Positions 20,775 to 33,040 of a DNA stretch of 64,000 bases are shown one piece after another. The first letter of the stretch is position 1, and each line of letters begins with the position of its first letter. The stretch is from Amblyomma americanum (lineage: Eukaryota; Arthropoda; Arachnida; Ixodida; Ixodidae). The notes beneath the pieces were generated by a model. The model did no database searches and was not told the origin of the DNA. It was given only the letters and a program-made list of their open reading frames with translations. The stretch lies in contig NC_135504.1 in assembly GCF_052857255.1 (NCBI RefSeq), positions 140,022,121 to 140,086,120 of the forward strand, written 5' to 3'. A program made the position numbers and the translations under genes.

Positions 20775-22140
20775 GTAGGACCAATTCGAGGCGGTGAAGA
20801 TGCTCCTGGAAAGTCGGGGCGAAGACGACAACATCGTCAAGATAGACGAGACACGTCTGCCATTTTAAATCGGCAAGGACGGTATCCATGAGGCGTTGGA
20901 AAGTTGCCGGTGCAGAGCACAGTCCAAAGGGCATGGCCGTAAATTCATACAGGCCATCAGGAGTAATAAAAGCTGTTTTTGCACGGTCCCGCTCATCGAC
21001 CTCAATTTGCCAGTAACCTGACTTGAGGTCCATCGAAGAAAAGTATTTAGCGCTATAAAGGCGATCCAGAGCGTCGTCGATCCGGGGGAGAGGATAGACA
21101 TCCTTTTTGGTGATTTTGTTTAAGCGACGGTAGTCTACACAGAACCGCAATGTTCCGTCTTTCTTCTTCACAAGGACGACTGGCGCTGCCCAGGGACTCC
21201 GGGAAGGACGAATGACGTCGTCGCGGAGCATTTCCTTGACTTGGCGGCCAATAGCGTCGCGTTCAGCGGGAGACACTTGGTAGGGGGACTGTCGGAGAGG
21301 GTGCACGTTATCGTCCGTAATAATGGAATGCTTCGCTAGGTGAGTTCGTCCAACACACGATGGTACCGAGAAGATGTCGCCGTAGCGCAGAAGAAGATCT
21401 TTAACTTGTTGTTGCTGCGTCGGGGAGAGTGCTGTATTGACGTCGAACGTGAAACCAGTGACTGGGCTCTGCTCTTGCGACAACGACATTGTGGAAATAC
21501 TGGGTGTGCTGCTGACATGGGCGATGGCATCAACGTGAGCCACAACGGTTCCCACGTTCAGATGTTGGTGTGCACCACCGACATTGGTTATCAGCACTTC
21601 TGTTTCTCCGTCGACGAGATTAACAACTCCTCAGGCGACAGCAAGGCTCCTGGCAAAAAGCAAGAGCTGGTTGCCTTCCGCGACGCCTTCGAAATTCCGC
21701 ACAGTCTTGGCGCCGACAGAAACCATAATACTCGAACGAGGTGGGATGGTGACGTGGTCATCCAGGATGCAAAGTGCGGTCGGATGGTCTGGATCTCTGT
21801 GTAATGCGTTCTCTGTGGAGAAACACATGGCCTTTGACTGGAGGTCGATGACCGCTCCATTCTCGGTCAAGAAATCCATCCCGAGAATGACATCACGTGA
21901 ACAATGTTCGAGTATAACGAACGTTGCCAGGTAGGTTGCGCCTTGAACTGCTACTCTTGATGTGCAAGTCCCGGTCGGTGTAACTAAGTGACCCCCGGCT
22001 GTACGAATCTGTGGGCCCATCCACGGAGTGGTGACCTTTTTCAGAGTGGCGGCAAAATTTCCACTGAGGATAGAGTAATCCGCCCCTGTGTCGACGAGTG
22101 CAGTGACGTCTGTTCCGTCGAGGGAAATGCTCAGGTTTGC
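20775..22140 (-). pseudogene. Gypsy-1 protease and reverse transcriptase
   Basis: Protease: ALVDTGADYSIL near 22090 holds the catalytic Asp-Thr-Gly and VILGMDFL near 21880 the hydrophobic-Gly motif. RT: VVLVKKKDGTLRFCVDYRRL, SMDLKSGYWQI, FGLCSAPATFQRLM and YLDDVVVF (the Asp-Asp pair in YLDD form) near 20850. A TGA at 21631 splits protease from RT in the same frame, and another TGA near 22195 lies upstream of protease. The PLE insertion truncates RT after the palm. Confidence 0.9.
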
Positions 22141-22358
22141 TGTCGTAGACGGCGTGTGAGCGGTACGGCGCGGTGTTCAGTCACAGCTGCGGTGCGGCGC
22201 GGGTTCATTTCGATACGTCAGGTGGCATTCCTGTCGAGTCGGCGTTACACGGTGTTGGAGGGCATTCGGTCGTGGCATCGGGTGGCCACCTAGTTGCGGC
22301 GTAGGAGGGTCTGTTACATTTTGTCGGTGAGCAACCTCCCCCTCAAAGGTTGCTGCTT

Positions 22359-23693
22359 TTAGTTTTCCTGGCGGGAGCTTGGCGACCTTCCCCGAGGAAA
22401 GTCACCGTAAGACCGACGACGTGGGGATGGCGACCTGCTTGTCCCACCGGCGGATTCGGCCAGATAATCGTTGATTTCTCTGGGTCGCTGCCCAGGCTGC
22501 GGACGTGGTGCATCTGCAGAGAACCCCGGCAGGCCCATCTGACGATACCTGCAGTTGCGGTACAGGTGGCCCGGCTCACCGCAGTGATCGCAGAGAGGAC
22601 GGTAGTTGGGAGTGCGCCAGATATCACTTTTACGGGGATACGATGGAGCAGGACGAGCAGGTGGTGGCGGCCGAAAAGAGGCCGGGGTTTCCTGAAGACG
22701 AGTCGGCGGCGGTTGTGCGCGACGAGCAACAGCGGCGTATGTCATTTGCGGTGGGGCTGTGGACGGCTGAAAGGGAGCTGGTGTTGTAAGCGCCTGTTGC
22801 ACCTCTTCCCGAATAACCTCGGATAGAGCAGTAACCGTTGGCGCAGGCGGCGTAGCCGGGAACAGCTTCTGGAGCTCCTCGCGAACAATAGCTCGTACGG
22901 TTTCGTGAAGCATGTGGGTGTTACTGATGTCCGTGGTTGCCGCAGTCATGGCCAAAGGTTGACGCTCGTATTGCCGCAACCGCATATCGAGTGTCTTTTC
23001 CATGGTGGTTGCCTCCGACAGAAACTCTGCGACCGTGCTCGGTGGATTGCGAACCAGTCCGGCAAAGATTTGCTCCTTGACACCTCGCATAAGGTATCGG
23101 AGTTTCTTCTGCTCTGTCATGTCCGGGTCAGCTCGACGAAATAACTTTGCCATCTCTTCGAAGTATACCAGTATGCTTTCATTTGGTAGCTGGGTTCGGG
23201 ACTGAAGGAGCAGATCGGCCCGTTCTCTTCGAATCACCGTGGTGAAATCCTTCAGGAACTGGTCTTTAAATACGTTCCACGTCGTTATGGACGACTCCCG
23301 GTTCTCGAACCACGTACGAGCTGCGCCCTCCAGCAAAAAGAACACGTGTTGAAGCTTGGAGTCTTCTGCCCATCTGTTGTACCGGGCCACGCGTTCAAAT
23401 TTCTCCAGCCAGTCTTCCGGGTCTTCGCCTGGAGAACCTTGGAAGATCGGTGGCTCCCGAGGCTGCTGCAGCACAACAGAATGTGAACTAATCGTCGTCT
23501 GCATGCCTATTTCGGGCTGGACGGTCGTCGACGATGGCGCTGAACTAACCGCTTGGGTTGAGCGAGACTCCAGAAGCCCAAACTCGGGTTGAAGGCCTTG
23601 GAGCCGGCGGCTGCCGTGGTGTACAGGCGTCACCTCGATGGCAGATGACCCTCGAGGACTTGAATCCCTGCTTGCTGGGGGAGTCCGAGGCAT
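22359..23693 (-). pseudogene. Gypsy-1 Gag (open frame)
   Basis: An uninterrupted frame of about 445 codons from ATG 23693; a longer reading starts in the LTR but that ATG is less likely. The retrotransposon-type Gag domain spans the middle (PPIFQGSPGEDPEDWLEKFE, ARTWFENRESSITTWNVFK, YLMRGVKEQI), followed by a Pro-rich segment and one zinc knuckle CDHCGEPGHLYRNC (Cys-x2-Cys-x4-His-x4-Cys) that binds the element RNA. The Arg/Ser-rich tail ends at the stop at 22359. This is the only intact-looking reading frame of the element; pol is broken, so I call the locus a pseudogene. Confidence 0.88.
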
Positions 23694-23906
23694 GGAATGC
23701 GTTACCCAGCACCTCCACCAGATGTCACGGTGGTACAGCTCGGTTGGATACGTCAAAGTAGGTGACTGCAGCGGACGTCAGTAGCAGTCCCAAAAGCGGA
23801 GCATTCGCAGCCAGACACTTCGGCTTCTTTTTCTAAGGCCAGCTCGCGCGCGCATTCCGCGCTCTCGTGGTTCTAGTAGAACGACGACGATGAATGGGCG
23901 GTGTCA

Positions 23907-26681
23907 ATATGTTTTCATCTGAATGCTCGGTCAGTCAGGAACAAGCGAGATGACTTCTGTATTTTATTAATTAGCTTTGGCTTCCGTTTCGATGTAATTA
24001 TGATCTCGGAGACCCGGCTGACCGACAGCGATACTTTTAAATTGCCTTCATTTACATTTTCTTTAAATCGAAAACTTCTCGTGGAGGTGGTGTATGGATA
24101 CTTTTAATGCCACTTTCAGTGCGAAATTTTAAACGATTAGTGATTCCTGTTCGATGACGTTGAAATCTTTTCAGTTAAATCAGGAAACATTGTAATGTCT
24201 CTGGTGTACAGGCCACCGTCTGGTGATATGGGTGTGTTTCTTGAAATAATAGAACCTTATTTAGGCTTTGTAATTAGGAATAAATATGATGTAATTATTG
24301 GAGGCGATGTTAACATAGATATGTCATGTTCCACGAGCAGCAGTGTGGATTTTGATGTCTTACTTAGATGTTATAGCTTTACAAATATGATAACCCAAGC
24401 AACCCGTATAACTCCCAATTCCCAAACATGCATAGATCTATTCTTAACAAATATTGATTCTCCAATTACTCACTCAGGACTTACATGCTGTGACATAAGT
24501 GATCATATGGGCATATATTTGTTTTGCCAGAAGGAGGTTCCGAAGCGTGACCCTCGTGAGAAAGTTATGTGTCAGTATATAACAGAAGGAGCTTTAGATA
24601 GATTTCCAGCGCATATTCTAGGCGTGGACTGGTCAGTTATATACAAAGAGGCTAGTGCGGAGAGCGCTAATGACTTATTTCTAGACAACTTTATTCATGC
24701 TTACAACATATACTTTGTTTCAAAATTAAAGAGGCGACCGAAAACAATAAGAAAGCCATGGATATCACGCGAACTGTAAACGCGTATTAAAGTAAAGCAC
24801 AAACTATATTAGCTATTTATTCACACCAAAGATCTCGTTACTCTTGACCGCTTCAAAAAGTATAAAAATAAATTAAACTCTGATATACGAGTGGCAAAAT
24901 CGAAGTATTACGAGAACTACTTCGCAGATACAGCTAATCGCCCTGATAAACTCTGGCGTAAAATCCGCTCACTTGACTCTGACGTTTCGCAGGCTGGTAA
25001 TCCCGATAAAATTACTAACAGCATAGAATACACAGGTAACCGTCCCGCAGAAGAGTTTAATAAGCATTTTACTCCTGCGTTGAACCCCTCTGCTGATATA
25101 TCTCACATATCCATTGACAGGCGCCCACCTTCATTGTTCCTTGAACCTGTCTCTACCAGAGAAATTTGTCAACTTTTAGTGACCTAAAGAACAGTACCTC
25201 GTGTGATGTGGATAATATCTATATTCGTCTAGTTAAATATGTCATCGACATCATCGCTGCGCCATTGGAGTACATATACAACCTATGCATAGAAACTTCC
25301 ACCTTCCCTGCAAGAATGCAAATTGCTAGAGTAGCAGTCATATACAAAAAAGGAAACAAAAACAGTTTTGCAAACTATCGACCAATTAGTATTTTGCCCG
25401 TCTTCTCTAAAGCGTTCGAGAAATTGATTCTTAAACGAGTTGAAAGCTTTTTAAATAAACACGCCATAATTACCGACTGCCAGTATTGCTTCAGAAAAAA
25501 CAGGTCAACCGAACTTGCTCTTTTGCACCTGAAGGAATATATATTGAGGAATTTTGAAAATAGGAACCCATTCTTGGGAATTTTCTTAGATTACAGCAAA
25601 GCATTTGACTGCATAAACCAAAGCATCTTGTTGGAAAAAAACTTGAATGTTATGGAATTAGAGGTACAGCGTTACTCTTACTTAAATCTTACTTGTCCAA
25701 TAGAAAACAGTATGTCCAAATAAATTAATATTAGTCAACTCTTCGAACAGTCACCTGCGGAGTGCCCCAAGGAAGTATTCTTGGACCATTGCTTTTCAAC
25801 CTGTATATTAACGACATCATTAGTGTGGATGACAACGCTCGCTTTATAATTTATGCTGATGACACCACTTTATTTTTATCCGATGGTTCTGGTAGTAAGT
25901 TACTTGAAAATGCAAACATACTCGTGGAAAAAATAAAGACGTGGTCCGATATCAATCTTCTTTCAGTTAATGCAACAAAATCTAAGGCAATACTTTTTCA
26001 CATTAAAAACAAAATGTGCAGCGAATTCGGTGAACTACGTTACAACCGAGAGCGGATTGAGTTAGTAAAGTCATTTAAATCGCTTGGCGTAATATTCACT
26101 GAAGATATGCTATGGGACGATCACATAAATCATATAGCATTAAAGACATCTCGAGCCATAGGATTTATGACGCGTTTTAAATGTTGTCTCCCACAAAACG
26201 TAAAACTTCTATTGTATCGTGCATTATTTCGCTCACATCTAAACTGCTGTTCATTAGTATGGGGTACTGCTACACGGACGAGTCTGAAAAAAAACTTGCT
26301 GTTCTTGAAAACAGGGCCTTCAGAATTGTTCATAACCTGCCACATAGATGCAAAACTAAAAACTTATTTTCCAGGCTCGAGATTATTAATGTTTTCAACC
26401 TGTATGCTTATAAACTATTGCGCACCTGTAAAATAGAACAAAGAAGATGCATAACAAATACATCTGACTTAGCCCCGATTCAGTTACATCAGTGCACATA
26501 CCCACGCCGTCGCAAACCACACTGTGTAGTACCTGTAGTGAGAAAAAACTATGGACGCCAAATGGTAACATTTCAACTTCCCTCACTTCTGAATAGATTA
26601 ATCGCTGCAAATATTGATATAGAAAACATTAGCAGGTCTGACCTCCTCGACTACTTTATTTTTGAAGCCACATTTTTCTAG
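23907..26681 (+). pseudogene. PHD-LINE ORF2: endonuclease and reverse transcriptase (right of gypsy)
   Basis: Endonuclease begins HLNARSVRNKRDDF, with MISETRLTDSD (catalytic Glu), SLVYRPPSGD, IIGGDVNIDM, CIDLFLTN and CDISDHMGIYL (catalytic Asp-His). After frameshifts near 24065 and 24780 the RT follows: SFANYRPISILPVFSKAFE near 25370, FLDYSKAFDCINQ near 25590, [18 protein letters not shown] near 25765, [10 protein letters not shown] near 25850. The thumb and C-terminus end at 26681. At least four frameshifts or stops are present. Confidence 0.85.
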
Positions 26682-26930
26682 TATTCATACTTTGAACATT
26701 GCTCTTCTTACAATCTTTATAACAGCGCTCTTTGTTTCTTTTTTGTTGCTTTTATTGTTATTGCTTCAACTCTTATCGATTTTCTACACACATTGGTGAT
26801 TGTGTAATTTTTTTCAGTGAAGTGCCGTCGCATGCCACTGCCCACTTGCTGTACGGGGGTGAGGACCTTGTCAAGCGTTAACCGCTCTTATCCCCATCCC
26901 CTTCAACACTGCATGGTGATGGAAATAAAC

Positions 26931-26984
26931 TATTATTATTATTATTATTATTATTAATAATATTATTATTATTATTATTATTAA
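26931..26984 (+). repeat. (ATT)n LINE tail
   Basis: AAATAAAC followed by about 50 bases of TAT/ATT triplets closes the LINE 3' UTR. It is the simple-repeat tail of the element. Confidence 0.85.
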
Positions 26985-27002
26985 TTTTCTGCAAAACTAA
27001 GT

Positions 27003-27037
27003 GCTGGGACTTAGTGTTGCACTAAGTCCTCAGCAGC
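27003..27037. repeat. Short hairpin
   Basis: GCTGGGACTTAGTG, TTG loop, CACTAAGTCCTCAGC: an about 14-base stem with one mismatch/bulge immediately after the LINE tail. Role unknown. Confidence 0.6.
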
Positions 27038-28153
27038 TAACTAAAGAAATGCGGCATGTAAGCCAGCTTTCTGCTTCTGCCAATAAAACACTTCATAAAT
27101 ATGTCTGGAATGTACTTAGCACAGCAGCTGGTGCAGCATCACGGTCGAAATGCGCAAGTATAGAGGATGAAGAAAAGGCAATTTCTAAGAATTGAAATTT
27201 CTTCAACAACCTCCTTAAGTACACTGCCCGGCAGATTTAGTAGTACGGATCAAGTGGTGTTTTTTTCAGATGAATAAAAACTGTGGAAATGTAGAATAAT
27301 GAATTCACTCTGTATGAATTGCAGCTAAATAGTCGGAAACCACACTTTTGAACATCCACTGTACACCAGTAAAGTTTACTGGGTAGTGAGTAGTTTGACC
27401 TTCTCTCTGAAGAAGGGTGATGCCTATTTAAATTCATGGCTTGCATATTAGTGATGCACCAAGACTTTTGCTGGTCGGAGTATTTTTGGTGCTTTCATTG
27501 ACATCACCATTGGTCAACTGGGACACCTGCTGTTCATTTCACAGTGTGTTGAAAGGTGTATTGCTTTATGAGATGACTTGCTTGCCCATTGTAACAATAT
27601 CCACAACTAAGAGCACTGTTGTCAATGTGGTCAGTGTGCAACCATAAAACCTGGAAACATAATATACACTGTGTATGCACTTTGTGACTTACTCTAGAAA
27701 GGGTACACTGGTAGGGCAATTTGTAGGGAGCTGCGAAGGCTCTGCCCTTTCTACCCCGTTTCTTCTGCTTGAGTTTAGTGGATGCAGCTCAACAGGATGT
27801 TTTTTTTTCTCATTGTGGTAGTTAACATCAATGGGCACACTATTTCCTGGAAAATTTCAAGTCCTCTGCTGCGGCTGTGAGACACAATACAAAGTGATGC
27901 ATTCCGAAGCATTGTGCTAGTTTCAGTTTTTCTATAGGCGCTCTGGTAGTTGCAGCTTATATTTAGGGCAAGTTTCACAGCCAAGAGGTAAAGCCCATAG
28001 CTCTTTTGGGCATTATCTGCTGTATTGAGAAGTTTCTTTATATGGGTGTTCTGTTTTTTTTTGGCACGTTTTTTAGCCTTCGCAGAGTGTTCATAGTTTG
28101 CTATTGCTCTGGAATCCACAAAATAGAAGCTTGTCTTTAAAATGTTTTATTAA
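27038..28153. other. No recognisable gene
   Basis: Several short open frames on both strands but none with a domain or consistent coding character. Confidence 0.45.
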
Positions 28154-28163
28154 CATCTGTCAT

Positions 28164-28351
28164 ACCTGCCGCGGTGACTCAGTGGTTAGGGCGCTCGGCT
28201 ACTGAGCCGGAGTACCCGGGTTCGAACCCGACCGTGGCGGCAGCGTCTCGGTCGACGCGAAAAGCAAAGGCGCCCGTGTGCTTTGCGATGGAAGTGCACA
28301 TTAAAGATCCCCAGGTGGTCCAAATTATTTCACTGTCCTCCATACGGCACC

Positions 28352-28427
<76 letters not shown>

Positions 28428-28431
28428 TCCT

Positions 28432-28468
<37 letters not shown>

Positions 28469-28578
28469 TCTCAGTCACTCCTTTATTCCTTCCCTTACGG
28501 CACTGTTCAGGTATGCCGAGATGTGAGACAGATACTGCGCCATTTCCTTTTGCCAACAACCAATTTTCATTTTCATTT
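28164..28578 (+). mobile_element. tRNA-headed SINE, Ruka-like, copy 2 with internal microsatellite
   Basis: Head CTGCCGCGGTGACTCAGTGG, B box GGTTCGAACCC, body AAAGATCCCCAGGTGGT and tail CAGATACTGCGCCATTTCC as in the other copies. A perfect 10-base target duplication CATCTGTCAT flanks it (28154-28163, 28579-28588). The middle is expanded by about 115 bases of CTTT repeats. Confidence 0.9.
28352..28466 (+). repeat. (CTTT)n microsatellite inside SINE
   Basis: About 28 tandem TTTC units with one CCTT interruption near 28430. Open frames here rich in Phe, Leu and Ser (plus strand) or Lys and Glu (minus strand) are repeat artefacts. Confidence 0.95.
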
Positions 28579-28588
28579 CATCTGTCAT

Positions 28589-29810
28589 CCTGCAGCTGTG
28601 CTGACTGGATCACGTGTTTTTAAAAAAGCCCAGAGATTCGCATGGCCTTAGTTGTACAAATAGCCTAAATGCTATCTATACTGAGGTACTAATTGTATTC
28701 ATGTGTACACGCAAATTTGTTGCGTGCTGAGACAAATGAAAGTAGGGGCTTATATGTTGTCATTGCAGTATTTTTTTTGCATTGTGCTAGAATAAGTTAT
28801 TTTAGGTTAAATCTGTGCGGGACCACTGCCAGAAGTTCGGAGACCAGGCACCTTACTAAGCAGGTGAGGATAAGCAGGGATAAGGATAGCCTGCACGTCA
28901 TAAAGAAAGTTGTGCAAGCTCCAACTCTGCACATTTTTCAGCTACCATCAATGTCAGCCTTACTGTGTCGCACTGCGGGACAAATGCGCCTCCCATATCA
29001 CTCCGGTTGCCATGCTCTGTGCCAGCTACTGCTATTTAGTTTTCGCGAAATTCCTAATCCTATCCAGCCACCTGACTGATGCCCACTGCTATACTTTCCT
29101 TCTCATGAAAAGCACAGAATTACCTTAAAAAGGATTCTGTTTGTTTTTGTCATTTTCTCTGGAAGTGAATTTGGGCTCTTGTCAATTTTGTGAATGTAAT
29201 ATCTCAACACCTTTTGAAGATTAAGCAATACTTCTTTTCAGTATAAAGAGAAATGTGTACAGACCACAATGTTACTAACAGTCTACTTTTTGCTTTGAAA
29301 TGTTTTAGAATAGCACTTTGTATTATTACTTCTGTTGTCATGTTTTGACCTCTGAAATTCAATGTGCATTAAAGTAAAAAAATATTCATCCAGTCAAAAA
29401 TCTGCTTGAAACATGGAGTTTCTTATCCTTTCTGCTATCTAGCAATACATTATTAGGAGGTTTTTATTTGTGCCTATTTTCCGCTTTCACAAATTTTAGA
29501 GCGCTCTTTGTATTTATTGTAAGAACTGATTAGTTCTCACAAAAACCAATTCCATTTCTGGGGTAAGAACGAGAAATTGCATACGCCTGTGAAGATGAAA
29601 AGTAAAGACAATGGTTAAAGCACCATGCGTCAGATGTCGAATTCCTCCACACCTCTGGCTTCATCATTAGTGCCGTAATAAATTAAGCTCGTGTAGATAG
29701 TATCTGTAAATTCTCCAGCTACATTGCTATCTTTCAATATTCATAATGACATTGCCCTTCTTGTCTCTTAGGGTGTACGTATGATTTTTCTGATGTCTAG
29801 AAGCATCGTG
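28589..29810. other. No recognisable gene
   Basis: AT-rich, no domain, no clear repeat. Probably intergenic or intronic. Confidence 0.45.
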
Positions 29811-29811
29811 G

Positions 29812-30245
29812 ATCGGGCTAGTTGGTGCAGGTGTGTCATATTTTGATCTGCAGGAACGACATGGATAGAGAAAATGTTTTGCACTGTTTGTCCAAGAAAA
29901 AGAACCTTCTCAATTTGGATGACCTGTTTGTGGTAAAAAACTGAACAAGTGTTAGGTTTTGTTATGTCCCAACCTGGAAGAGCCTCCAAACTTTGTCAAT
30001 AGACGTCAGAGACTTGTACTATCCAGTCCCGCATGCCTCTCTACTAGCATATGATGAGGACAGGATAGACCACTTCGGTGTCGTGGCCTTCCAAAACAAA
30101 GTCGGAGTTTTGTGCGCCGAATATTTAAAACTGCTTTTTTATCTCAAAATCACCTCCTTTACTTGGAATTCTAAGTCATTCCTACAAAAGGAAGGAGTGT
30201 GCATTGGCTCCTGTTTAACACCTGTTCTAAAAAGTGCTCGTCTGT
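29812..30245 (+). pseudogene. Penelope-like element reverse transcriptase fragment
   Basis: Plus-strand frame from 29993: SIDVRDLYYPVPH (RT block with catalytic Asp), IDHFGVVAFQNKVGVLC, and FLQKEGVCIGSCLTPVL, a block characteristic of Penelope RTs. The right side stops abruptly after TPVL, before the usual Asp-Asp box. Upstream, GGGCTAGTTGGTGCAGG at 29814 resembles the extension at 19453 in the inverted PLE, so the fragment may include a PLE end. No GIY-YIG domain follows here. Confidence 0.7.
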
Positions 30246-32521
30246 GTATCTCTTCCTTAGTCTGTGTTGTTTCTCCACTGCAGAATATGCTATTCCGAAG
30301 TCTAATTTGCTCTTGACAACATTTAGGCCACATTCCCTCTTTAGAGCCTGCTCAAAAGCTTTTTTGTTGATCTTGTTCTTATTTGTTAGCTTCTATAGCT
30401 CTGCTAGTTTTATCTATGGAATTAAAGAACTTCATGGCTTGTGCTTCTTAATCAGGTCTTTCATCCCCTGAAAGAGGTACCAAAATTATGCCTAGCTAAC
30501 CCTATCTCCTACTTTTGCACACACGCTATAATGATATTTGAGATATTCATTTCAATACAAGTTGACTGTCCTGGCGAAAGCAGAAAAGCTGTTTTTTAGC
30601 AAAATTTTGAATTCAGCTGTTTATTCTGCACTAGTTTTCTCCAGTCCGTTATTCTGGCGACAGTTTGCCCGTTCGCAGAAGGCATTCATTATTCAGAATA
30701 TTCTGTGAATTCTACTCATAGCCCCCGTCTGCTGGTCTTGGAACCTACTCCATATTCCCTGGCAGTCTGGATTTCTGCCTTTGACCTACCTTTTCATTGC
30801 AGTCATTCACCAGTAGAGTTGACTAGTTTTTTCCTTACTCCTTGCCAATTCCATGTCATCATAAATGTTCCAGTCATATTGTCATCATGACTGGATGTAA
30901 GTGCATAGGCCTGTACTACCTTCAGTCTTGCCGATTAGTAAAAAATGTGGGATGTACTATGACAAGAAAAATTGAGTATATCTTTATGTTAATGAATCAG
31001 CTTTTGACATCATGTGCGAAAGCACAATTAAGGGCCACCATATACATCTGCGTTTACCACCACCATACACTGCTTCCAACACGCTTAAGCAGCTCACCTG
31101 GCCTTTCGGTAGCTGGTGGAAGTGGTCTGCAGTGGCAGTACATGATAAAGCTATGCTCAAGCACAAATCTGTTCTGTCCAGCTCTAACTTGTATTCTACG
31201 CTACTCATGTTGGGCCAGTTGGAAATTGAAAGCGCAGGAAAAGACAAGGGATCGCAGAGCCATACAGGACAGTTTTTTTTAGGAAAGGCAATGGCACATT
31301 GCTGTCTCACTTCTCAGTGGAATCCTCAAGGGCACTCTGAGAGTAGGGGCTAAAAGAATAACACGAGAAAGATGCTTTAGGGAGGGCTTCTGAATACTGC
31401 TATCTACCTGGAGATTTGTAATGTGCACTGACTTAGCACAGCATACTGGCAGCTTTTGCGTGTTGCCTTCATCAAATGGCCTGGATTAACACTGAAGTCG
31501 CCTGGCTCAGTAGCTAAGTGCCCTAACTAAACATGCGATGCTTACAGCTAGGTTTATTCAAAGGCTTTTCGGTCAATTGCCTACTTGCAGAATTGCGGTT
31601 AGCATCAGCTCGGGCAGCGTGATCACGAAAGGGAGAACAAATGAAGCAAAACAAAACTTGCAGTCGAAAGAAGGAGGTCTCGTATGTTAGGTGGTCTTTT
31701 GTAATGTCTGCAGGTTTTCATTTTAATAACTAATAGATATATGCCTCTGGTTTGTAGTGGTGGATTGTACAGAAGACGCATAATAGTTTTTTGATAGAAC
31801 TCAAGATTTATGCCCGTAACTAAGATTAATTAGTCAACTTCTTTATTTTTAATTAGGGCACCAATATATTGGAGAATTAAGGGCTGCCAATATTGCAGGT
31901 GAGCTCAGTTTTTAAATTTTCTTAATCTGCAGTGCGATGTGAGATATTGACCTTCCAAAGTGCACATTTAAAACTCCTTTATTTTGCTTTTCTATGTTGT
32001 GCATTTATAAAATGGCATTCCTTAGATTTGTGTGCCGCAGATACATGTGCAGGCTGTGTATTTTGTTATGTAGAAGTAGTCAACCTGCATAAGCACCATT
32101 CTATAAATGCGGAAAATTAAAACGTCAACTCGGTTATCTTTCAGGTGCTATTTTTGACTTGATATTTTGAATCACACTGCAACTGGTCTCACCTATATTG
32201 CCAGCGTTCAGTTTTGCAATATGTAGAATCCTACCCTCTAAAATCATAATTGAACAGTAACTAGGCGTTTTTAATAGTGTAATTCATGAGCTACATCAAG
32301 TACCGAATTTCCACAGTGCTGTACAATGATCCTGCGCAAACGGCAGTGCAGCATGGCCCATAGTTGTATCACAGTTCTACAGTAACAGTCTTTAAAGAAA
32401 AAATATCACTCAGCAGACATCACCTGATATGGTGCTATGCATCAGATTGGCTACAAATTGGCCGAAGCGAGGCTTAGTGCCGCTTCAAGAATTACATGAG
32501 GCATCTAGTTAGCTCATAATA
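30246..32521. other. No recognisable gene
   Basis: AT-rich. A degenerate tRNA-like run TGGCTCAGTAGCTAAG near 31503 could be an old SINE head but has no good B box. Confidence 0.4.
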
Positions 32522-33032
32522 TCACAAACTTCTATCCACAGCGCATGTTGCAGCCTTTATTGTGAGATGGTGCCTTGAATCACATTGCACCGTTTCTGCC
32601 CTGTTGGTTAGTCTATAAAATTTTAATCTATGCCCTGCAATGTGGTCTTCACAGTCTCCTTTTAAAAATATTTCATTCAGTGCTATATCTGCATCTGCAG
32701 TAGTTTGAGCATCTACCATCAACGTGGCACATGATGGTTCTGTGATCTTGTGAGCGGTGGTGACTAGGCTGCCCATGTGGGTAGGTTTAGAATGCCTCAT
32801 GCTCAAACTATTGTGCGAAAAATATTCCTCTGAGCCCCAGCTGTGAAAAAAATACTTTGTTCACTGAGGTCTTATCACAACTGAGCTTTTGATTGAGCAT
32901 GCTCTTGATAATAAAGAGATCTTTCCATGCAAGAGCATCTTTTATTGCACACGCATTGTGGTATTGGGCTGAAAGCCCCAGCTTTTTAGCTACCATAGAG
33001 GTCCTGTATGCTGCATACTTCTGTTTCAACAC
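32522..33032 (-). other. Two adjoining minus-strand open frames, unidentified
   Basis: Frames of 74 and 94 codons lie end to end (33032-32808 and 32806-32522) in different frames, as if one longer coding sequence carries a frameshift. Composition is unremarkable, with scattered Cys and His. I recognise no family. They end where an RTE LINE fragment begins. Confidence 0.2.
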
Positions 33033-33040
33033 GAGATGCA

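Larger units (their letters stand above)
17117..23906 (-). mobile_element. Ty3/gypsy LTR retrotransposon 1
   Basis: A 6.8-kb element on the minus strand with short LTRs (17117-17301 and 23723-23906, 184-185 bases) that begin TGTCACG and end GGTGTCA. A 4-base ATAT duplication flanks it (17113-17116 and 23907-23910). The LTRs differ at only a few positions, suggesting a fairly young insertion. Reading right to left: a TGG-starting primer-binding-site-like stretch inside the 5' LTR, gag, protease, RT, RNase H and integrase, then a short GGGGAG purine tract before the 3' LTR. The pol region is broken by a PLE insertion (19440-20762), stops and a frameshift. Confidence 0.93.
15613..26984 (+). mobile_element. 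PHD-finger LINE (CR1-like), long copy split by a gypsy insertion
   Basis: A nearly complete LINE: 5' UTR from about 15613 with two direct repeats, ORF1 at 16039-16989, ORF2 from 17032, then a gypsy element (17117-23906), ORF2 resuming at 23907 and ending at 26681, a 3' UTR and an (ATT)n tail at 26931-26984. Removing the gypsy copy with one ATAT duplicate brings the two ORF2 halves back into the same frame, so the halves belong to one element. Both ORFs carry frameshifts and stops outside the insertion. Confidence 0.8.

Noticed and set aside
28174..28623. Phe/Leu/Ser-rich and Lys/Glu-rich frames on both strands
   Set aside because: They are translations of the CTTT expansion inside a SINE.
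31500..31575. Old tRNA-like SINE head
   Set aside because: An A-box-like run is present but no acceptable B box or body.
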